Assembly (NCBI GenBank): GCA_032622095.1
Contig: CP136065.1
Span: forward strand, 246,635,474-246,699,473
From: Siphonodentalium dalli
Lineage: Eukaryota > Mollusca > Scaphopoda > Gadilida > Siphonodentaliidae
DNA: 64,000 nucleotides
Reading direction: 5' to 3'
This document shows positions 24,851-36,246 of the stretch, piece after piece. The stretch's first letter is position 1; each line of letters starts with the position of its first letter. The notes beneath the pieces were generated by a model. The model was not told the origin of the DNA. It searched no databases and saw nothing but the letters and a program-made list of their open reading frames with translations. Position numbers and translations under genes: made by a program.

Positions 24851-26070
24851 GGACAGCTATTAATTTTATCTGAGTTACTACTGCCCTTAATTTGTCTATT
24901 TTTGATGTTGTGTAACTAAATTAATTTTGTTATGTGGAAACAAAATGTCCAGAGTTGTGAATGTCAAACCCCCCACAGTATCACCTTGTGAATATTTAAT
25001 TATGTTTTATATGTTATGATAATAATATGAACCACAGACAAAATGTAAGAGTGTTTGTACTCAACAATTTGTCAGTTGGTGTCCAACCCATGCAATGGAA
25101 TTGGGTGAGTACACAATCAAGTAACATATTAAATCCAGTATATTTACACTTGGAATACAAATGACTGCTTTATTTGTCAAAGTAATTCATATTCCATCAC
25201 CGATTACAAGTTGGCATGACCACTTTCGCAGATTGCTGCTTCCAGCGTTCAAGTCGCTCTGCATAGATTTACTGGGTGTTTAATACAATTGGGGACATAG
25301 AGAACAGTTTCTCAACTTTAGTAAGTGAACAACATTGTAAACAAGAATATTCACCACAGTGAATGATAATTTGGAGACATTAGCTCATTATATTAAAAGA
25401 TTGTCAATCGAAGCGAGAAAATGAATGACGGCTACCAATTTCAGTGATATACAATATTCACTGATAGGAACCGGAAACAGAAAGAAAGGTTGAACTCAAT
25501 CAAGACAGTGACGTTTGGTTCTCACTATCCACAAACATAATGTTGATTTTATCCAGTGAAATATATTGAAAGCTCAATCTTATGAAAAGAAATAATTTAT
25601 TTTGTTCTTAAAATGTGTGAGTATCAATCAAAAGATATGATTTATAGAACAGTTCATTCCGGAATTTAATGATTCTGCCATAATGCCCATTTGACATTAC
25701 CATCAGTTGCCGAAGTTACGCATGCGCACATTGTACAATATAATTCTTTACGATTTCGAGGCAGTATTTTTCTCAACACAATAAAATAATAAATAAATTT
25801 CCTATCCCAGACGAGGCGGGCTATAAAAAGCCTGCCTTGGAAAACTCTGGGTGGGCTCTAGACGGACAGCCCGCCTTGAGATTTCCAGGTCTGCTATGCA
25901 CCACCTTGTTTTGCATTAAGTATATCAGTGGAGAGTTATTCAGTCTTATGCAATTTGACATGTATATTAAAGGGATATATGGCGACTCGCAGTGAGTAAA
26001 TGTGAAAATTCATATAAGTTTGTTCAACCATCATCAACAAGAAGAACATTGTAAAATATATAGTTTGACA
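24851..26070. other. Gene B intron, no further exon seen
   Basis: AT-rich intronic sequence. A small GC-richer inverted patch at 25810-25890 ('gaggcgggctataaaaag', 'acagcccgccttgag') was noted. No element boundaries are clear. Confidence 0.4.
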
Positions 26071-26074
26071 AGCC

Positions 26075-26500
26075 TGAGTTTAGTGTGCCTGTCATTTGCA
26101 GAATGAGGTCCCCAGAGGGTGAATTTAATTATGCTAGCATCACTAAATTCACCCTATGGGGACCTCATTCTGCTTAGGCCTCATCTTCTAGAAAGTTTCT
26201 TTATTATCAAATTTCTATAAAAACTTAGATTCTATTTCTTTTTTAGTTTAGTTTCTCTGTATCCCCAAATTGGCAGACGACACATTGCATAATCAAGGTT
26301 CCCAATGGGTGTACATCACACTATTTACCATTTGGGAACTTCAATCTGAGTATGTCTCTCATAGCAGATGAGGCCATGCAGAATGAGGTCCACAGAGGGT
26401 GAATTTGGTGATGCTAGCCTGCTATGCTGGATAGCATCACTAAATTCACCCCCTGGGGACCTCATTCTGTAAATCACAGGCACATTAAACTCAGGCATAC
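26075..26500. mobile_element. Long-form foldback element
   Basis: The termini are inverted repeats of each other: 'cctgagtttagtgtgcctg' at the left and 'caggcacattaaactcagg' at the right. Two palindromes (26098-26170 and 26378-26470) enclose about 200 bp of unique sequence ('ctgtatccccaaattggcag'). The same long arrangement is recognisable at 52285-54015 (interrupted) and, reversed, at 59885-60352. No ORF. Confidence 0.8.
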
Positions 26501-26670
26501 CCCTACCCTCCCCACATGAATCATGAATGTCAGTTAACAGAGGGGGGTGAATCCTGCATACCGGTTAACAGAGAGGGGTGAATGAAATATTGATATTAAT
26601 ATAATGGGTGTTTTATGTTTTCAACAAAGCATTTTTGTATAATTTTTCTACTATTTTTATTTCGACACAG

Positions 26671-26809
26671 CTGTCGGGCATGCCATCGATTTAATGTTGC
26701 CTTCAACCATGTCACACAGAACCAAGAAAATATGTGCCACAGATCAGAACTTACTGGAACAGAATCTGAAAGCTGCTGCATCTCGAGTGAAAACTGCTCT
26801 TAAGGCGAG
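26671..26809 (+). CDS. Gene B exon 2 (recovered by phase)
   Basis: The acceptor is …tatttcgacacag and the donor gcgag|gtgcgt. The 139-nt exon reads, with the carried base, AVGHAIDLMLPSTMSHRTKK, then ICATDQNLLEQNLKAAASRV and KTALKA, ending two bases into an Arg codon completed by the first G of the 28868 exon. It was found because the 23135 and 28868 exons do not join in frame without it. Both junctions fit perfectly, which is strong support. The predicted structure is helical. Tandem, decayed copies of its 3' end and donor follow at 26830-27185. Confidence 0.8.
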
Positions 26810-27185
26810 GTGCGTAATATGTCTCAAGACAAAACTCCACTCTCAAAGAATTTGTGCGTAATCTAATGGAAAATTGTCACTTAACAAATCTTGTTTGCAA
26901 GGCAAGGTGTGTAATCCAATAGCATGCAATATATCAAAATTAACCTCCACTAACAAAGCAATGTGCAGAATCCAATTTATCAATTTTTGTTGACTCGAAT
27001 ATAGCCGTAAGATCCAATTTCGGTCACCAGTCATCTCTGTATACTGGTTTGTTTCTACCAGTCCAGGGAGTTGGTGTGTGGTATTCATGTACTCTACTTT
27101 GAGTTGTCATATCCCTTTTGCCAAAATGGATATAAACATAAAACAAAAACAAACCTGCACTCCCAAACCAATGGGCGTAATAGTA
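26785..27185 (+). repeat. Decayed tandem copies of the exon 2 donor junction
   Basis: The true junction 'ctcttaaggcgaggtgcgta' is followed by 'ctctcaaagaatttgtgcgt' (about 26850), 'tttgcaaggcaaggtgtgta' (about 26893), 'actaacaaagcaatgtgcag' (about 26950) and 'ctcccaaaccaatgggcgta' (about 27163). Spacing is about 45-60 bp for the first four. The copies are more diverged than in the other junction arrays. Confidence 0.6.
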
Positions 27186-27218
27186 ACTCTATCTTTTGTC
27201 TAACGGTAAGATGCATGT

Positions 27219-28745
27219 CTTAAAGACCCTTCATGTGTGTACCGTTAGACTCTTCATGTGTGTACCGTTACACTCTTCATGTGTGTACTGTTAGACTCTT
27301 CATGTGTGTACCGTTAGACTCTTCATGTGTGTACCGTTAGACACTTCATGTGTGTACCGTTAGACACTTCATGTGTGTACCGTTAGACTCTTCATGTGTG
27401 TACCGTTAGACTCTTCATGTGTGTACCGCAAGCCTGGATATAAGAGGTCGGACACGGTTATTGACCGAGCCAAATAAACCGATGACCGGCACCGCCTTAT
27501 TATCGTCCGTCAGTTTGTCCGGCGCCCATTATCTTCACAAAAAATATATAATTAAGGGGAAAACAACAAGTAGATGTATTATCCGCGGCAAAGACATTCA
27601 ATTACCACTACTGTGCACTAAATATCAAATCCCCCCACCAATACAACGCGTTTTACCGAAAACATGTTAATGATCCATTCCATATACAGGACCTAACCTA
27701 TAAATGTAATTTTAATGCAACCTCTAACCTAAATTGTCCGCAATTGATGATTGCGGTAATGAATGTTAATCACGAATGTTTTGACACGCTTAAAACGCGA
27801 TGAGATGTTCGCATCTGTGTTGTTTCTGACCATCGTGAGTGTCACAAATAAATGTTTTAATTAACTTAAAAGACCGCCGTCCCGCTTTTCAGATATAAAA
27901 CAATTACGACATTATCAGAGTATGTACCAGGCGCTTCGGAAGATCGTTTCGGTAACGCGTCGCACTTTTTGAAGAGACCGCGTCGCACTTTTTGAAGAGA
28001 CCGCTTCCGTAAATAAATGTCAAATTTATTGCTTTAATCGGATTATACCAGTGATGTTGGCATTAATTAAGGGAGGCCATTAATTAATAAAAGCTTTAGC
28101 AATAAAACTAAAAGCTTTTGCAACTCCTTTGTTAGTTAGTCCTTATTGTTTATTTTAGCGGACACCCACATTGGAATGGGCTAAAAAACAACTAATTGCT
28201 GCTATTTATTGATACCAGGTAAATGACAGATACACTTTTCAAATGTCAGACGCCGAATCTTTGGTGCCTGTCATTTTGTCAGACACTCAAAAAAAAATTA
28301 TATCCAGGCTTGGTGTACCGTTGTGTGTTTACTTTATGTGTGTACCGTTAGACTCTTCATGTGTGTACCGTTAGACTCTTCATGTGTGTACCATTGTGTG
28401 TGCTCTTCACATGTGTACCGTTAGACTCTTCATGTGTGTACCATTGTGTGTTCTCTTCATGTGTGTACCGTTAGACTCTTCATGTGTGTACCATTGTGTG
28501 TGCTCTTCACATGTGTACCGTTAGACACTTCATGTGTGTACGATTGTGTGTGCTCTTCACATGTGTGCCGTTAGACACTTCATGTGTGTACCATTGTGTG
28601 TTCTCTTCATGTGTGCACTTTTGTGTGCTCTCTTCATGTATGCACCATTGTGTGTTCTCTTCATGTGTGTACCATTGTGTTCTCTTCATGTGTGTACCGT
28701 TGTGTACACTCTTCATGTGTGCACCGCTGTGTGTTCTCTTCATAA
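27219..28745 (+). repeat. Minisatellite 'cttcatgtgtgtaccgttag', split by an insertion
   Basis: About 23-bp units 'gactcttcatgtgtgtaccg' run 27235-27428. After the 884-bp hAT-type insertion (27429-28312) the array resumes at 28313 and continues to about 28745 with variant units (…accattgtgtgttctcttca). Opposite-strand and forward frames of 78-98 codons in this stretch are repeat artefacts. The array lies in the intron between gene B exons 26671 and 28868. Confidence 0.9.
27429..28312. mobile_element. hAT-type non-autonomous element in the minisatellite
   Basis: The terminal inverted repeats CAAGCCTGGATATAA / TTATATCCAGGCTTG are perfect over 15 bp. The flanks are GTGTACCG on both sides (27421-27428 and 28313-28320), an 8-bp duplication typical of hAT. 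Because GTGTACCG is part of every minisatellite unit, the duplication is suggestive rather than proof. No transposase frame; the 83-codon frame at 27419-27670 crosses the boundary and is not called. Confidence 0.75.
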
Positions 28746-28867
28746 TGTGCTATTTTATTTCAGATCGTCACTTATTATAACATGCTGGGACATTCTGTGG
28801 TGAATTAGAGTCACCTCCCTTACTGTGCTTGAAGATGAGGTTGTATGTCATTCCCATTCCATTTCAG

Positions 28868-28986
28868 GTTTTCATTTCTAATTGACAAGTTATTTGATGA
28901 AGCATTAGCATACGTCTGTTGGGCGAGAGGCAATGTCAGCCAAGCCTCGGATATGTTGGTAAAGATCGCGGACAAAGAAGAACTTT
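28868..28986 (+). CDS. Gene B exon 3
   Basis: The acceptor is …cattccatttcag and the donor cttt|gtgagt. The 119-nt exon reads RFSFLIDKLFDEALAYVCWA, then RGNVSQASDMLVKIADKEEL, and leaves one base. The pattern (aromatic/small residues spaced as A..Y..WA.GN...A) is that of a TPR-like helix pair. Joined to the next exon, the segment YLEKALLLSEIGRMYSQLDD gives a second helix pair. The open frame past the donor to 29180 is intron. Confidence 0.8.
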
Positions 28987-29689
28987 GTGAGTATAAAGAG
29001 CTGTTCTGGGATGAAATTTTTCAGAATTTATTTCTGATTTCAGGATTTTCTGTAAAATTTGAAAATTTCAGGATTGTTTTATCTTTTCAGTTCCAATTGC
29101 CTTTTTATTTTGTTATCATTTTGTTATTCTTTCTGGTTTCTCAGGCTGATGAGCGAGTACTCAGCCACCTTGTCAACTAAGATATGTTCAGCTAATGTGG
29201 TTGATAGAACATGTTGTGGATGACGATGAGACTGGTATCCATTTGATTTTATTGAGTAGCATACGATTGAACATGCCATATGGTCACCAGGCTTCAAGAT
29301 TATGGCATCTGTCTTGAGTGTTTCTATAGTATGATGGCAGAGTGGTATCGTACCAGGACTTAGAAGGGCACTCCGAGAGTGGATATAATTAGCCTAGGAT
29401 ACTACATCAGATGATAATTATTGCTATCTCTCAGTTTACATCCCTGTATCTTAGTGCATTATTGGATCTAATCTGATGCTGTAATAAGTGCCAGGTATGT
29501 GGTAAAGCATTCTAAATTAAACTATTATGGAAGTTCAGCAGGCAACTTTTCCTGTGCACTGTGGTAAATCCAGCATATGCTGATATAACGCCCTCTCACT
29601 CTTAAAGGCAATAATTCAGCATGCTAAATTCGTCATTTATTGCAGATTATAAACCAATTAATATCATTATATTTTTATAGTATACTACT

Positions 29690-30150
29690 GGCGGGATTGG
29701 TCCCATGCTTTCATCCGTCGAAAGGCGCGATTTAACCTTGAATTGACCAATTTGAAGGTGAAGGTCAGGTCGGGGTCACGATTTGACCCGTCTAAAACAC
29801 TCCCCGCAAAAAAGTATCCCTAGGTATTAAATTTCGTCGAAATCCGTCCGTTTTACCCGATTTGACATTGAATTGACCATTTTGAAGGTCAAGGTCAGGT
29901 CGGGGTCATGATTTGACCCGTCCAAAACACTCCCCGAACAAAAGTACCCCTAGGTATCAAATTTTGTCAAAATCCATCTGTTTTACCCGATTTGACCTTG
30001 AATTGACGTCGTGGTCACGAATTGACCCATCCAAAACAAAGCAGCACCCTTATGACGTCATACAGATAAAGCCTCTCAGCAATGACGTCAATAACGGTAT
30101 GATTACGGACAAACTCAAAAATGACCAAATTATGCTAGCCCCCCCCTGCT
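29690..30150. repeat. ~125-bp tandem repeat in gene B intron
   Basis: Three units carry 'cccgatttgaccttgaattg', 'gaccattttgaaggtcaagg', 'tcaggtcggggtcatgattt' and 'aaaacactccccgaacaaaa'. The first begins after 'ctggcgggattggtcccatg'. A pearl/HINE-like origin is possible but its ends are not defined. Two CRE-like TGACGTCA palindromes lie near its end (about 30053 and 30083). Confidence 0.65.
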
Positions 30151-30479
30151 GCTGAAAATTACAATGTGTTTTACATGTCTGGACACAGACATAAGAATCA
30201 CACTAATGTTTCTGTATGATGAAGGCGAAGTAACTCTAAAATTTCAGCAAGTATTTTCATTCAGCAATCCCCGCGTATCCAACGACAGTAGCAGGAAAGG
30301 GTGAAGGAGTGCTCAGACGTTCTCAGAAGCAGTGCGATGACACTTCTTGTGGCTTTTTACCCTTAGATAGGAAGTTTGGGCTCAATAGATCGAGCCGTTT
30401 CGAGTCTATAAAGGATATACACACACATATATATACATATATACGGAAGTCTTAAAATATATAGTAGACTAGATTAACT

Positions 30480-30960
30480 GTCCATCCGTCCGTTCATCCA
30501 GGGATATATCTCAGCCATGGTTTATTGGATCTGAATGATGGAGGTTTGCCATCACGACTGCTTTCAAAAGAGGATTCAATAACATTATATGCATTTTCCA
30601 TTCTAGAGTTATCGGATATGAATGAAATGTGGTATGGAGGTTTTCAATCTGGGGTGCTTTCAACGTGCCCAATGACCATGTTTGCATTTTCCGTTTTTTG
30701 TTACCCTTCATTGTTTAACTGGAAGTGGTGGTCTTCTGTCTGTCTGTCTGATTATCTCACAGATCTCAGGCATGGGTTATCTGAATGAAATTTGTTTCAA
30801 TTTTCTACTCTGTTTCAATTTTCTATTCTGGAGTTATTCTTCTTCATTTTCTTTAGAAATAATTGCCTTTTGTCTGTCTACCTGAGTATCACAGCCATTG
30901 GTACAGGATCTCAATAAAATTTGCTATGGATATTTACCATTATAAGACCCTTCAATGAAG
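30480..30960 (+). repeat. Pearl/HINE-like tandem core in intron
   Basis: A 'ccatccgtccgttcatccag' start is followed by three units with 'atatctcagccatggtttat', 'ggatctgaatgatgg' and 'gcattttccattctagagtt'. Later units have 'gtctgtctgattatctcac' and 'ctcaataaaatttgctatgg'. A related single unit is at 40655-40900. The 80-90-codon frames here are not genes. Confidence 0.65.
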
Positions 30961-31122
30961 TGTTAGTGATGTTCACATTTTCTCTTATTTATCCAATGAG
31001 TTCCATCCTGCCCATGTTACAATATTGCACTGTGGTAGCCGGGACCAGCCGAGAGGGTGACGTGGGCAAAGAAGTCTCCATATTCTTGCTCACTTAGCCC
31101 TAATTTTGCAGCCGGGCGAAGT

Positions 31123-31465
31123 TTAACCCTTTAGCGAGTAGAACGACATATATGTCGTCTATCGGTTGAGGAGTAGAACGACATATATGTCGTTTCAGGA
31201 AGTGTTATTTTATGTAGACATAACTTCAATAAATCATCTGATTTATAAATGATTTGTATAGGAGTTATTTTGATTAATATAATGTCCCAAATGTATAAGT
31301 GCAATCGATTATGATAACACACGTTAACAAAAGATGCGCATAAATTAAAACGAATTATTGAACCCTTTTGACCCGAACTTGTTAATAATTATTGCTATGA
31401 CGTTGACGTTAAATCTACTCATGACGTCATGTATATGACGTCACAGATACTCTCCATAGGGTTAA
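31123..31465. mobile_element. Probable TTAA-flanked element with repeated palindromes
   Basis: TTAA at 31123-31126 and 31462-31465, inner ends CCCTTTAG… and …CATAGGG. Inside, 'agtagaacgacatatatgtcg' motifs (ACGACATATATGTCGT is a 16-bp palindrome) occur twice at the left. Two TGACGTCA palindromes (31422 and 31436) lie at the right. Inverted termini are short, so classification is less certain than for its neighbours. Confidence 0.55.
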
Positions 31466-31981
31466 GTCACCCTGAAATTTCCAAAGTTGACCAAGGAAAA
31501 TCGGCAAAATATTCATCCTATATATTACTGCCATCATTGATTGAACCCAGTTATCCATTGACACTGTCTTTGATAACACCATAGTTTCTATTGTAAAAAT
31601 GCCGTTCTTCCAAAATTATTATATAAAATGCTACCATTCTCTCACAATTATGTCTGGACATTATTCATAGTTATTAGAGTGATGATTTGAACATAGAGTT
31701 TCCACATTTGAACCATTGTTTCATCATTTTAATTTAAATATGACATATCTCCTATTTTCGTTATATAGGCGACTACAGTGCGGGCCGATTTCAATTTTGC
31801 CAACCCATTTTGCCCTGGAGAATGCCCACTTCACCTTATTTTTGTGACAGGGAGAAGTCACTTCGCCCTGAAAATCAGGTCTAGGTTGGTCCCTGCATGG
31901 TAGTATGAAGCACCAGAGGTTCAACCTCTTGTTTAATCTCAATTGAATGTTGTTCTATCTATGTTTTTTACACATTTACAG

Positions 31982-32174
31982 ATCTAGAAAAAGCTTTACT
32001 GCTATCAGAGATTGGTCGAATGTACTCTCAGTTAGATGACTCTCAGTTGGCGACAAAGTTCATCCGTCTGGCATCAGAAGCTGCCCACGAAGCTGGTCGA
32101 GTTGATACAGATAAAGATTTCAATGACATTAATCATCAAATGTTACATCTGCTGGCGAATGTTCATGATCAAGG
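31982..32174 (+). CDS. Gene B exon 4 (TPR-like)
   Basis: The acceptor is …acacatttacag and the donor aagg|gttagt. The 193-nt exon completes a Tyr codon and reads LEKALLLSEIGRMYSQLDDS, then QLATKFIRLASEAAHEAGRV and DTDKDFNDINHQMLHLLANV. The L..A..L..IG..YSQL repeat followed by QLA..FI.LASEAAHEAG is a convincing TPR-type helix-turn-helix by eye. Phase 2 in and 2 out fit the neighbours. The role is unknown; TPR regions generally mediate protein-protein contacts. Confidence 0.85.
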
Positions 32175-33181
32175 GTTAGTGGAAAAATAGTTTTAAAATT
32201 CTGGGGTTATTGGCAAATATGATGTCCATAAAACTGTTATTTTTATGTTATCAGAGGATAATCAGATCAAACCTATGGCCATTCTCATGGGACGTTTTGA
32301 TGGCCCCTTTGTGCTCTTCACACACATTTTGTTTTAAAAAAATTATTAAAAAAAGAAGAAAATTTTAAATAAAAACATAATTACAATTTTTTTATATTGA
32401 ACTCCTTGTTCCAGTTTTGAATATTATTTTAATTTAAAAAAAAAAATCTAAATTCTGAAAAACCAATGCCGATATAACATCTGTCGGGGTACCCCTAGTT
32501 ACCACACAACCTTTGGTTGAAATCGATCCAGGGGTCTGTGAGAAAAATCATGAACAGACATACAGACAGATCCTACTCTTTTATTATATATAAATATCAT
32601 AAGATATTCTGCAATCAGTGTTTAGTACTTTAATTATAGCATGTTTGATAGATAACAATACAAGCACGTGGAGCATTATGATGAAAATCAATAGCAAATC
32701 CATGGAATGATTGTTTATGATTTGAGTTCGCAAGCTCACGTTGGGCATCCAATTCAATCCCTGATTGGTGAAAAAATGTCTTCTCGAGGGATCATTTAGT
32801 TTATAAAGTTTGCTGTCACTCCTACAAGGTATTACAAGTTTTTTTTAAGTAGAATGCAGAATTTCTCAGCCCTGCATAAACAGCGAAACGTGGATGGAAT
32901 GTGCGATAAATTAAAAAAGAATGAGGAGTCCTTTCACGGATAAATTTTGGAGCATGGTATGTAATATAGTGACCGCATACCAGCTGTAGTTCTTGATCAT
33001 GCAAATGATTCCTTTCTGACTATCACAACATTTTGCATGAACCTCAGATGCCACTCCTGCTGCGTACACAGTGTAGAGAGTGACAATGTCACTAGGGTAG
33101 TTATCTTACTTTTACTCCAGAGTTGCTTCCCTTAGAATATGACAGTATTTTTAATGTACATGTATTATGTTTTTACTCTAG
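32175..33181. other. Gene B intron, no element recognised
   Basis: A-rich with poly-A tracts near 32335-32455. I see no repeat boundaries and no exon. Confidence 0.4.
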
Positions 33182-33321
33182 GTTGATGACTGAAACCAAA
33201 TGCAGGGAATCTAAAGCTCTGTGGTCATCAGTAATTAACAGCGGCTACAAACAAATAAGTACCCCCTCATACCTCGCGGCCTTCGATGCTCTGCTGTGCT
33301 TCCATTCTGGGACATTCCCTG
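33182..33321 (+). CDS. Gene B exon 5
   Basis: The acceptor is …tttttactctag and the donor ccctg|gtaagt. The 140-nt exon reads LMTETKCRESKALWSSVINS, then GYKQISTPSYLAAFDALLCF and HSGTFP, with one base carried each way. Helical with YLAAFDALL. The last 20 nt of the exon plus the donor are the seed of the ~50-bp tandem array that follows. Confidence 0.8.
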
Positions 33322-33862
33322 GTAAGTTAGAGTTACCTTCCTTACTATGGGACATTCCCTGATGATTGAGAGTTACCTCCCTTATTGTGCTTCCTTGTTG
33401 GGACATTTCCAGGTGAGATAGAATTACCTCCCATTCTGTGATTCCATGCTGGGACATTCCCTGGTGAGTTACATCTCTTACCGTGCTTTCATGGTGGGAC
33501 AGTCTCGGGTGAGTTAGAGTTACCTCCCTTACTGCTCTTCCATGATGGGACATTCCCTGGTGAGTTACATCTCTTAGCGTGCTTTCATGGTGGGACAGTC
33601 TCAGGTGAGTTAGAGTTACCTCCCTTACTGCTCTTCCATGATGGGACATTCCCTGGTGAGTTAGAGTTACCTCCCTTAGTGTGCTTCCATGCTGTGAAAT
33701 TCCTTGATTAGTTAAGAGTTACATCCCTTACTCTGCTTCCATTCTAGAACATTCCCTGGTGATTTAGAGTTACCTCCCCATATTGTGTTTCCATTATGGG
33801 ACATTCCCTGGTAAGTTAGAGTTACCACCCTTACTGTGATTCCATTCCAATTCTCATTATTT
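33305..33862 (+). repeat. Tandem repeat of a 5' splice donor junction (about 11 units)
   Basis: Unit of about 50 bp: 'ttccatnntgggacattccctg|gt(a/g)agtt' then 'agagttacctcccttactgt'. The first unit is the true exon 5 end and donor. At least six later copies retain GTGAGT or GTAAGT after the same exon-like bases (about 33409, 33462, 33508, 33559, 33604, 33653, 33810). Others are altered (ccctgatgat, ccttgattag). A single diverged unit also occurs at 28780-28830. The minus-strand 134-codon frame over this array is an artefact. Confidence 0.85.
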
Positions 33863-34905
33863 TTCCTAAACTAAGCAACATTGAGGCCGGTTTCTATTTG
33901 AACGGGTGATCACTGAGGGATTCTGGGTATGTATCTCTAAGCAACATACACAGTGTGTAATGATATTTATTGGCCTCTGGTAGAAATATTCTAGTTGTGT
34001 TTCAAATATTGTGCCGCTAGTGGTATCCATAGGAACAGGACTCAGGTTGAAGTGATCAGTTATCCCCAACACTGTTCACTGTTAATGTTGTAATTTTGAT
34101 AGATATATATTTGTAACTAAATAATAATAATAAATCAATTATAATTTCTGCTAGATCAGTATCCAGTTTGATTGATTGGACGAAATTTTATTGGCTGGTT
34201 TTGCTTGTGATAATAGAAGGTCAAGGCCGCTCTATTCAAGATCGACTTGAACGTAAACAAAATTAAACTGACACAGAGGAACAGCGAACTATTATGTCAT
34301 TAAAAATCACTTTCTGAATTGAAAAATATGAATTAGATACTATATGAATGTGATGTGAATCCGCATGATGCTTTGGCATTCTGCAATTTTACAATATTTA
34401 TGTCTCTGGATATCTCATTCAAAATCAGTTACTGAATTGATGGGATTCCCTCCATCTCATTGGAGAGTGGCGAAGCACGCGCGTGATTGCATTGGCTTAT
34501 GGCATAACAGATCACTTCACAGATCAGAGGTCATTGACCTGTTGACAAGTTTCCCACACATTGTCAAACTCAACTATTGTTGGAAAACTGAATACAGGCA
34601 ATATATCCATAACTCATTTTACTCATCGCAATATAGGAGACATCATCATGACTGATTATTCTTTCGCATCTTGTTGTATTTATAACTATTTCTAAATACT
34701 ACGATTCTCACAAACATTTCCCACACCAGGAATGCACTCCATATGTTGGGAATGCTGCGTCGTTGTAGAAATTAAATTTAGTGGACACATCTAATTGTTT
34801 TATTATGGGATTTGATGGAAAATGCAGATGGTGCACATCCATTGGTAAAGTACTTGCTGATGTCGATATGACTCAGAATTTTGAATATTTACAAACTTGT
34901 TGTTT
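33863..34905. other. Gene B intron, no element recognised
   Basis: AT-rich. The frames at 33866-34072 (minus) and 34365-34655 lack any supporting signal. The sequence leads into the LINE remnant starting near 34910. Confidence 0.4.
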
Positions 34906-34909
34906 GGAC

Positions 34910-35632
34910 GTCTTTCAATGAAGACTCTTACGAGAACACGAAGAGTCCTGGTCACAAAGCCTAAACTTTGTCCCTAAATTACGCACATATAAACTATTTA
35001 AAACCGCATATGAACCTGAGAAATATGTAGACATGAATATACACAAATCACATCGTTCTATCCTGGCACAATTTCGATGTGCTATTCTCCCTTTGAGGAT
35101 TGAAACTGGGTGTTTTAAAAATGAGAAGCTCCATGAACGCATTTGTGTTATATGTAGCTTGAAAGAGATCGAAGATGAGACACATTTCCTCTTGCGTTGC
35201 CCTTATTATCATGATCTCAGAATATCCCTCTTAATATCTCTACCTGAAAGAATTTCTGAATTGGTATCCGAAGGAAAGTATAAAGAAGCACTTATCGAAA
35301 TAATGTCTTACCCACGACAAATATCTAAATACCTCTCTGACGCTTTCAACAAAAGAAAGAACTTTTTATATAGACATTAAACTACTTATTATGGTAATGG
35401 TTAACACACATACATACAACGAATCAGTATGAATGTTTTAATTTTTTATTTTTAGTTTGCAATTTGATTTAGCGGGAATCGTTACGTGAAAACGTATGCG
35501 AAAATATTATATTAAGCGTGACATTTAGGCCTTATAGGCCGGGTGTTTACTGTATACTGTTCTTATTATATTTTGTATTATGTATACACATGTCACGGAA
35601 ATAAATGATATCTCTCTCTCTCTCTCTCTAGA
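34910..35632 (+). pseudogene. 3' end of a non-LTR retrotransposon (LINE)
   Basis: From about 34928 an open frame reads LREHEESWSQSLNFVPKLRT, then YKLFKTAYEPEKYVDMNIHK. It continues with SHRSILAQFRCAILPLRIET, CVICSLKEIEDETHFLLRCP and YYHDLR, to a stop at 35380. RS.LAQ.RCGILPL and CxxC…ED..HFL..C…Y..LR are hallmarks of the C-terminal zinc-knuckle region of invertebrate LINE ORF2 proteins. A 3' tail follows, ending in 'aaataaatgatatctctctc', a (tc)n run to 35630. It is 5'-truncated, in the same orientation as gene B, inside its intron. Confidence 0.8.
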
Positions 35633-36086
35633 GACGTACATCCGTCAGGATTATCATCGTTTTTTTAAAGAGACTGACCACAGACATGTTATTTCCACAA
35701 CAATTTGTACAGAAATTATTGTTTGGCATTTTTTACACTTTAACTGAGAAAGCATCAGTAACCAAGGACACACAGTAAACATGGTAAATTTCCGTCTGGG
35801 ATAATCGACTCTCATGATTGTTAACCCTCCCCGTATTCCTACACCAGTGATGCCGCCACATATTTCTTTATACAGAAATATAAGCAACAAGTAACTTACT
35901 ACGGCATTGAGGGGACTTGTCCAATCAGAATGTAGGAAACTGAGAGAGAAAAATATAGGTGTAATTATATGCAGATAAAACATAATAAAATTTGCATAGA
36001 TTTCTACATATAACACATGAAAAAGTCTAGCATTGATATCTAGTCTATGTCTACAAATAATTCATGTATGTTCTTACCTATTACAG

Positions 36087-36237
36087 GAGGTGACATTGAC
36101 TGGCTGAAGGAAGCGGAAGATAAACTGAATAAAGCCGTTAAAAAGAGGATTCCCCTTAATATGCATTATTCATTCATTCTGGCATGGCTTGGGAAGACAG
36201 AAGAATCTAATTTAGCATTTATAAAGCTCTCTTATGG
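36087..36237 (+). CDS. Gene B exon 6
   Basis: The acceptor is …cttacctattacag and the donor tatgg|gtaagg. The 151-nt exon reads GDIDWLKEAEDKLNKAVKKR, then IPLNMHYSFILAWLGKTEES and NLAFIKLSY. The A..KLNKAVKK start plus Y.F.LAWLGK…A is again TPR-like. Phases 2 in and 2 out fit exon 5 and exon 7. Confidence 0.85.
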
Positions 36238-36246
36238 GTAAGGTAT

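Noticed and set aside
28484-28803. Cys-rich repetitive frames (MCTIVCALHMC…)
   Set aside because: Purely the translation of the 'cttcatgtgtgtacc' minisatellite, open in several frames on both strands.
33245-33649. 134-codon minus-strand frame with 'GMSHHGRAVREVTL' repeats
   Set aside because: Translation of the donor-junction array; no start context and no recognisable domain.
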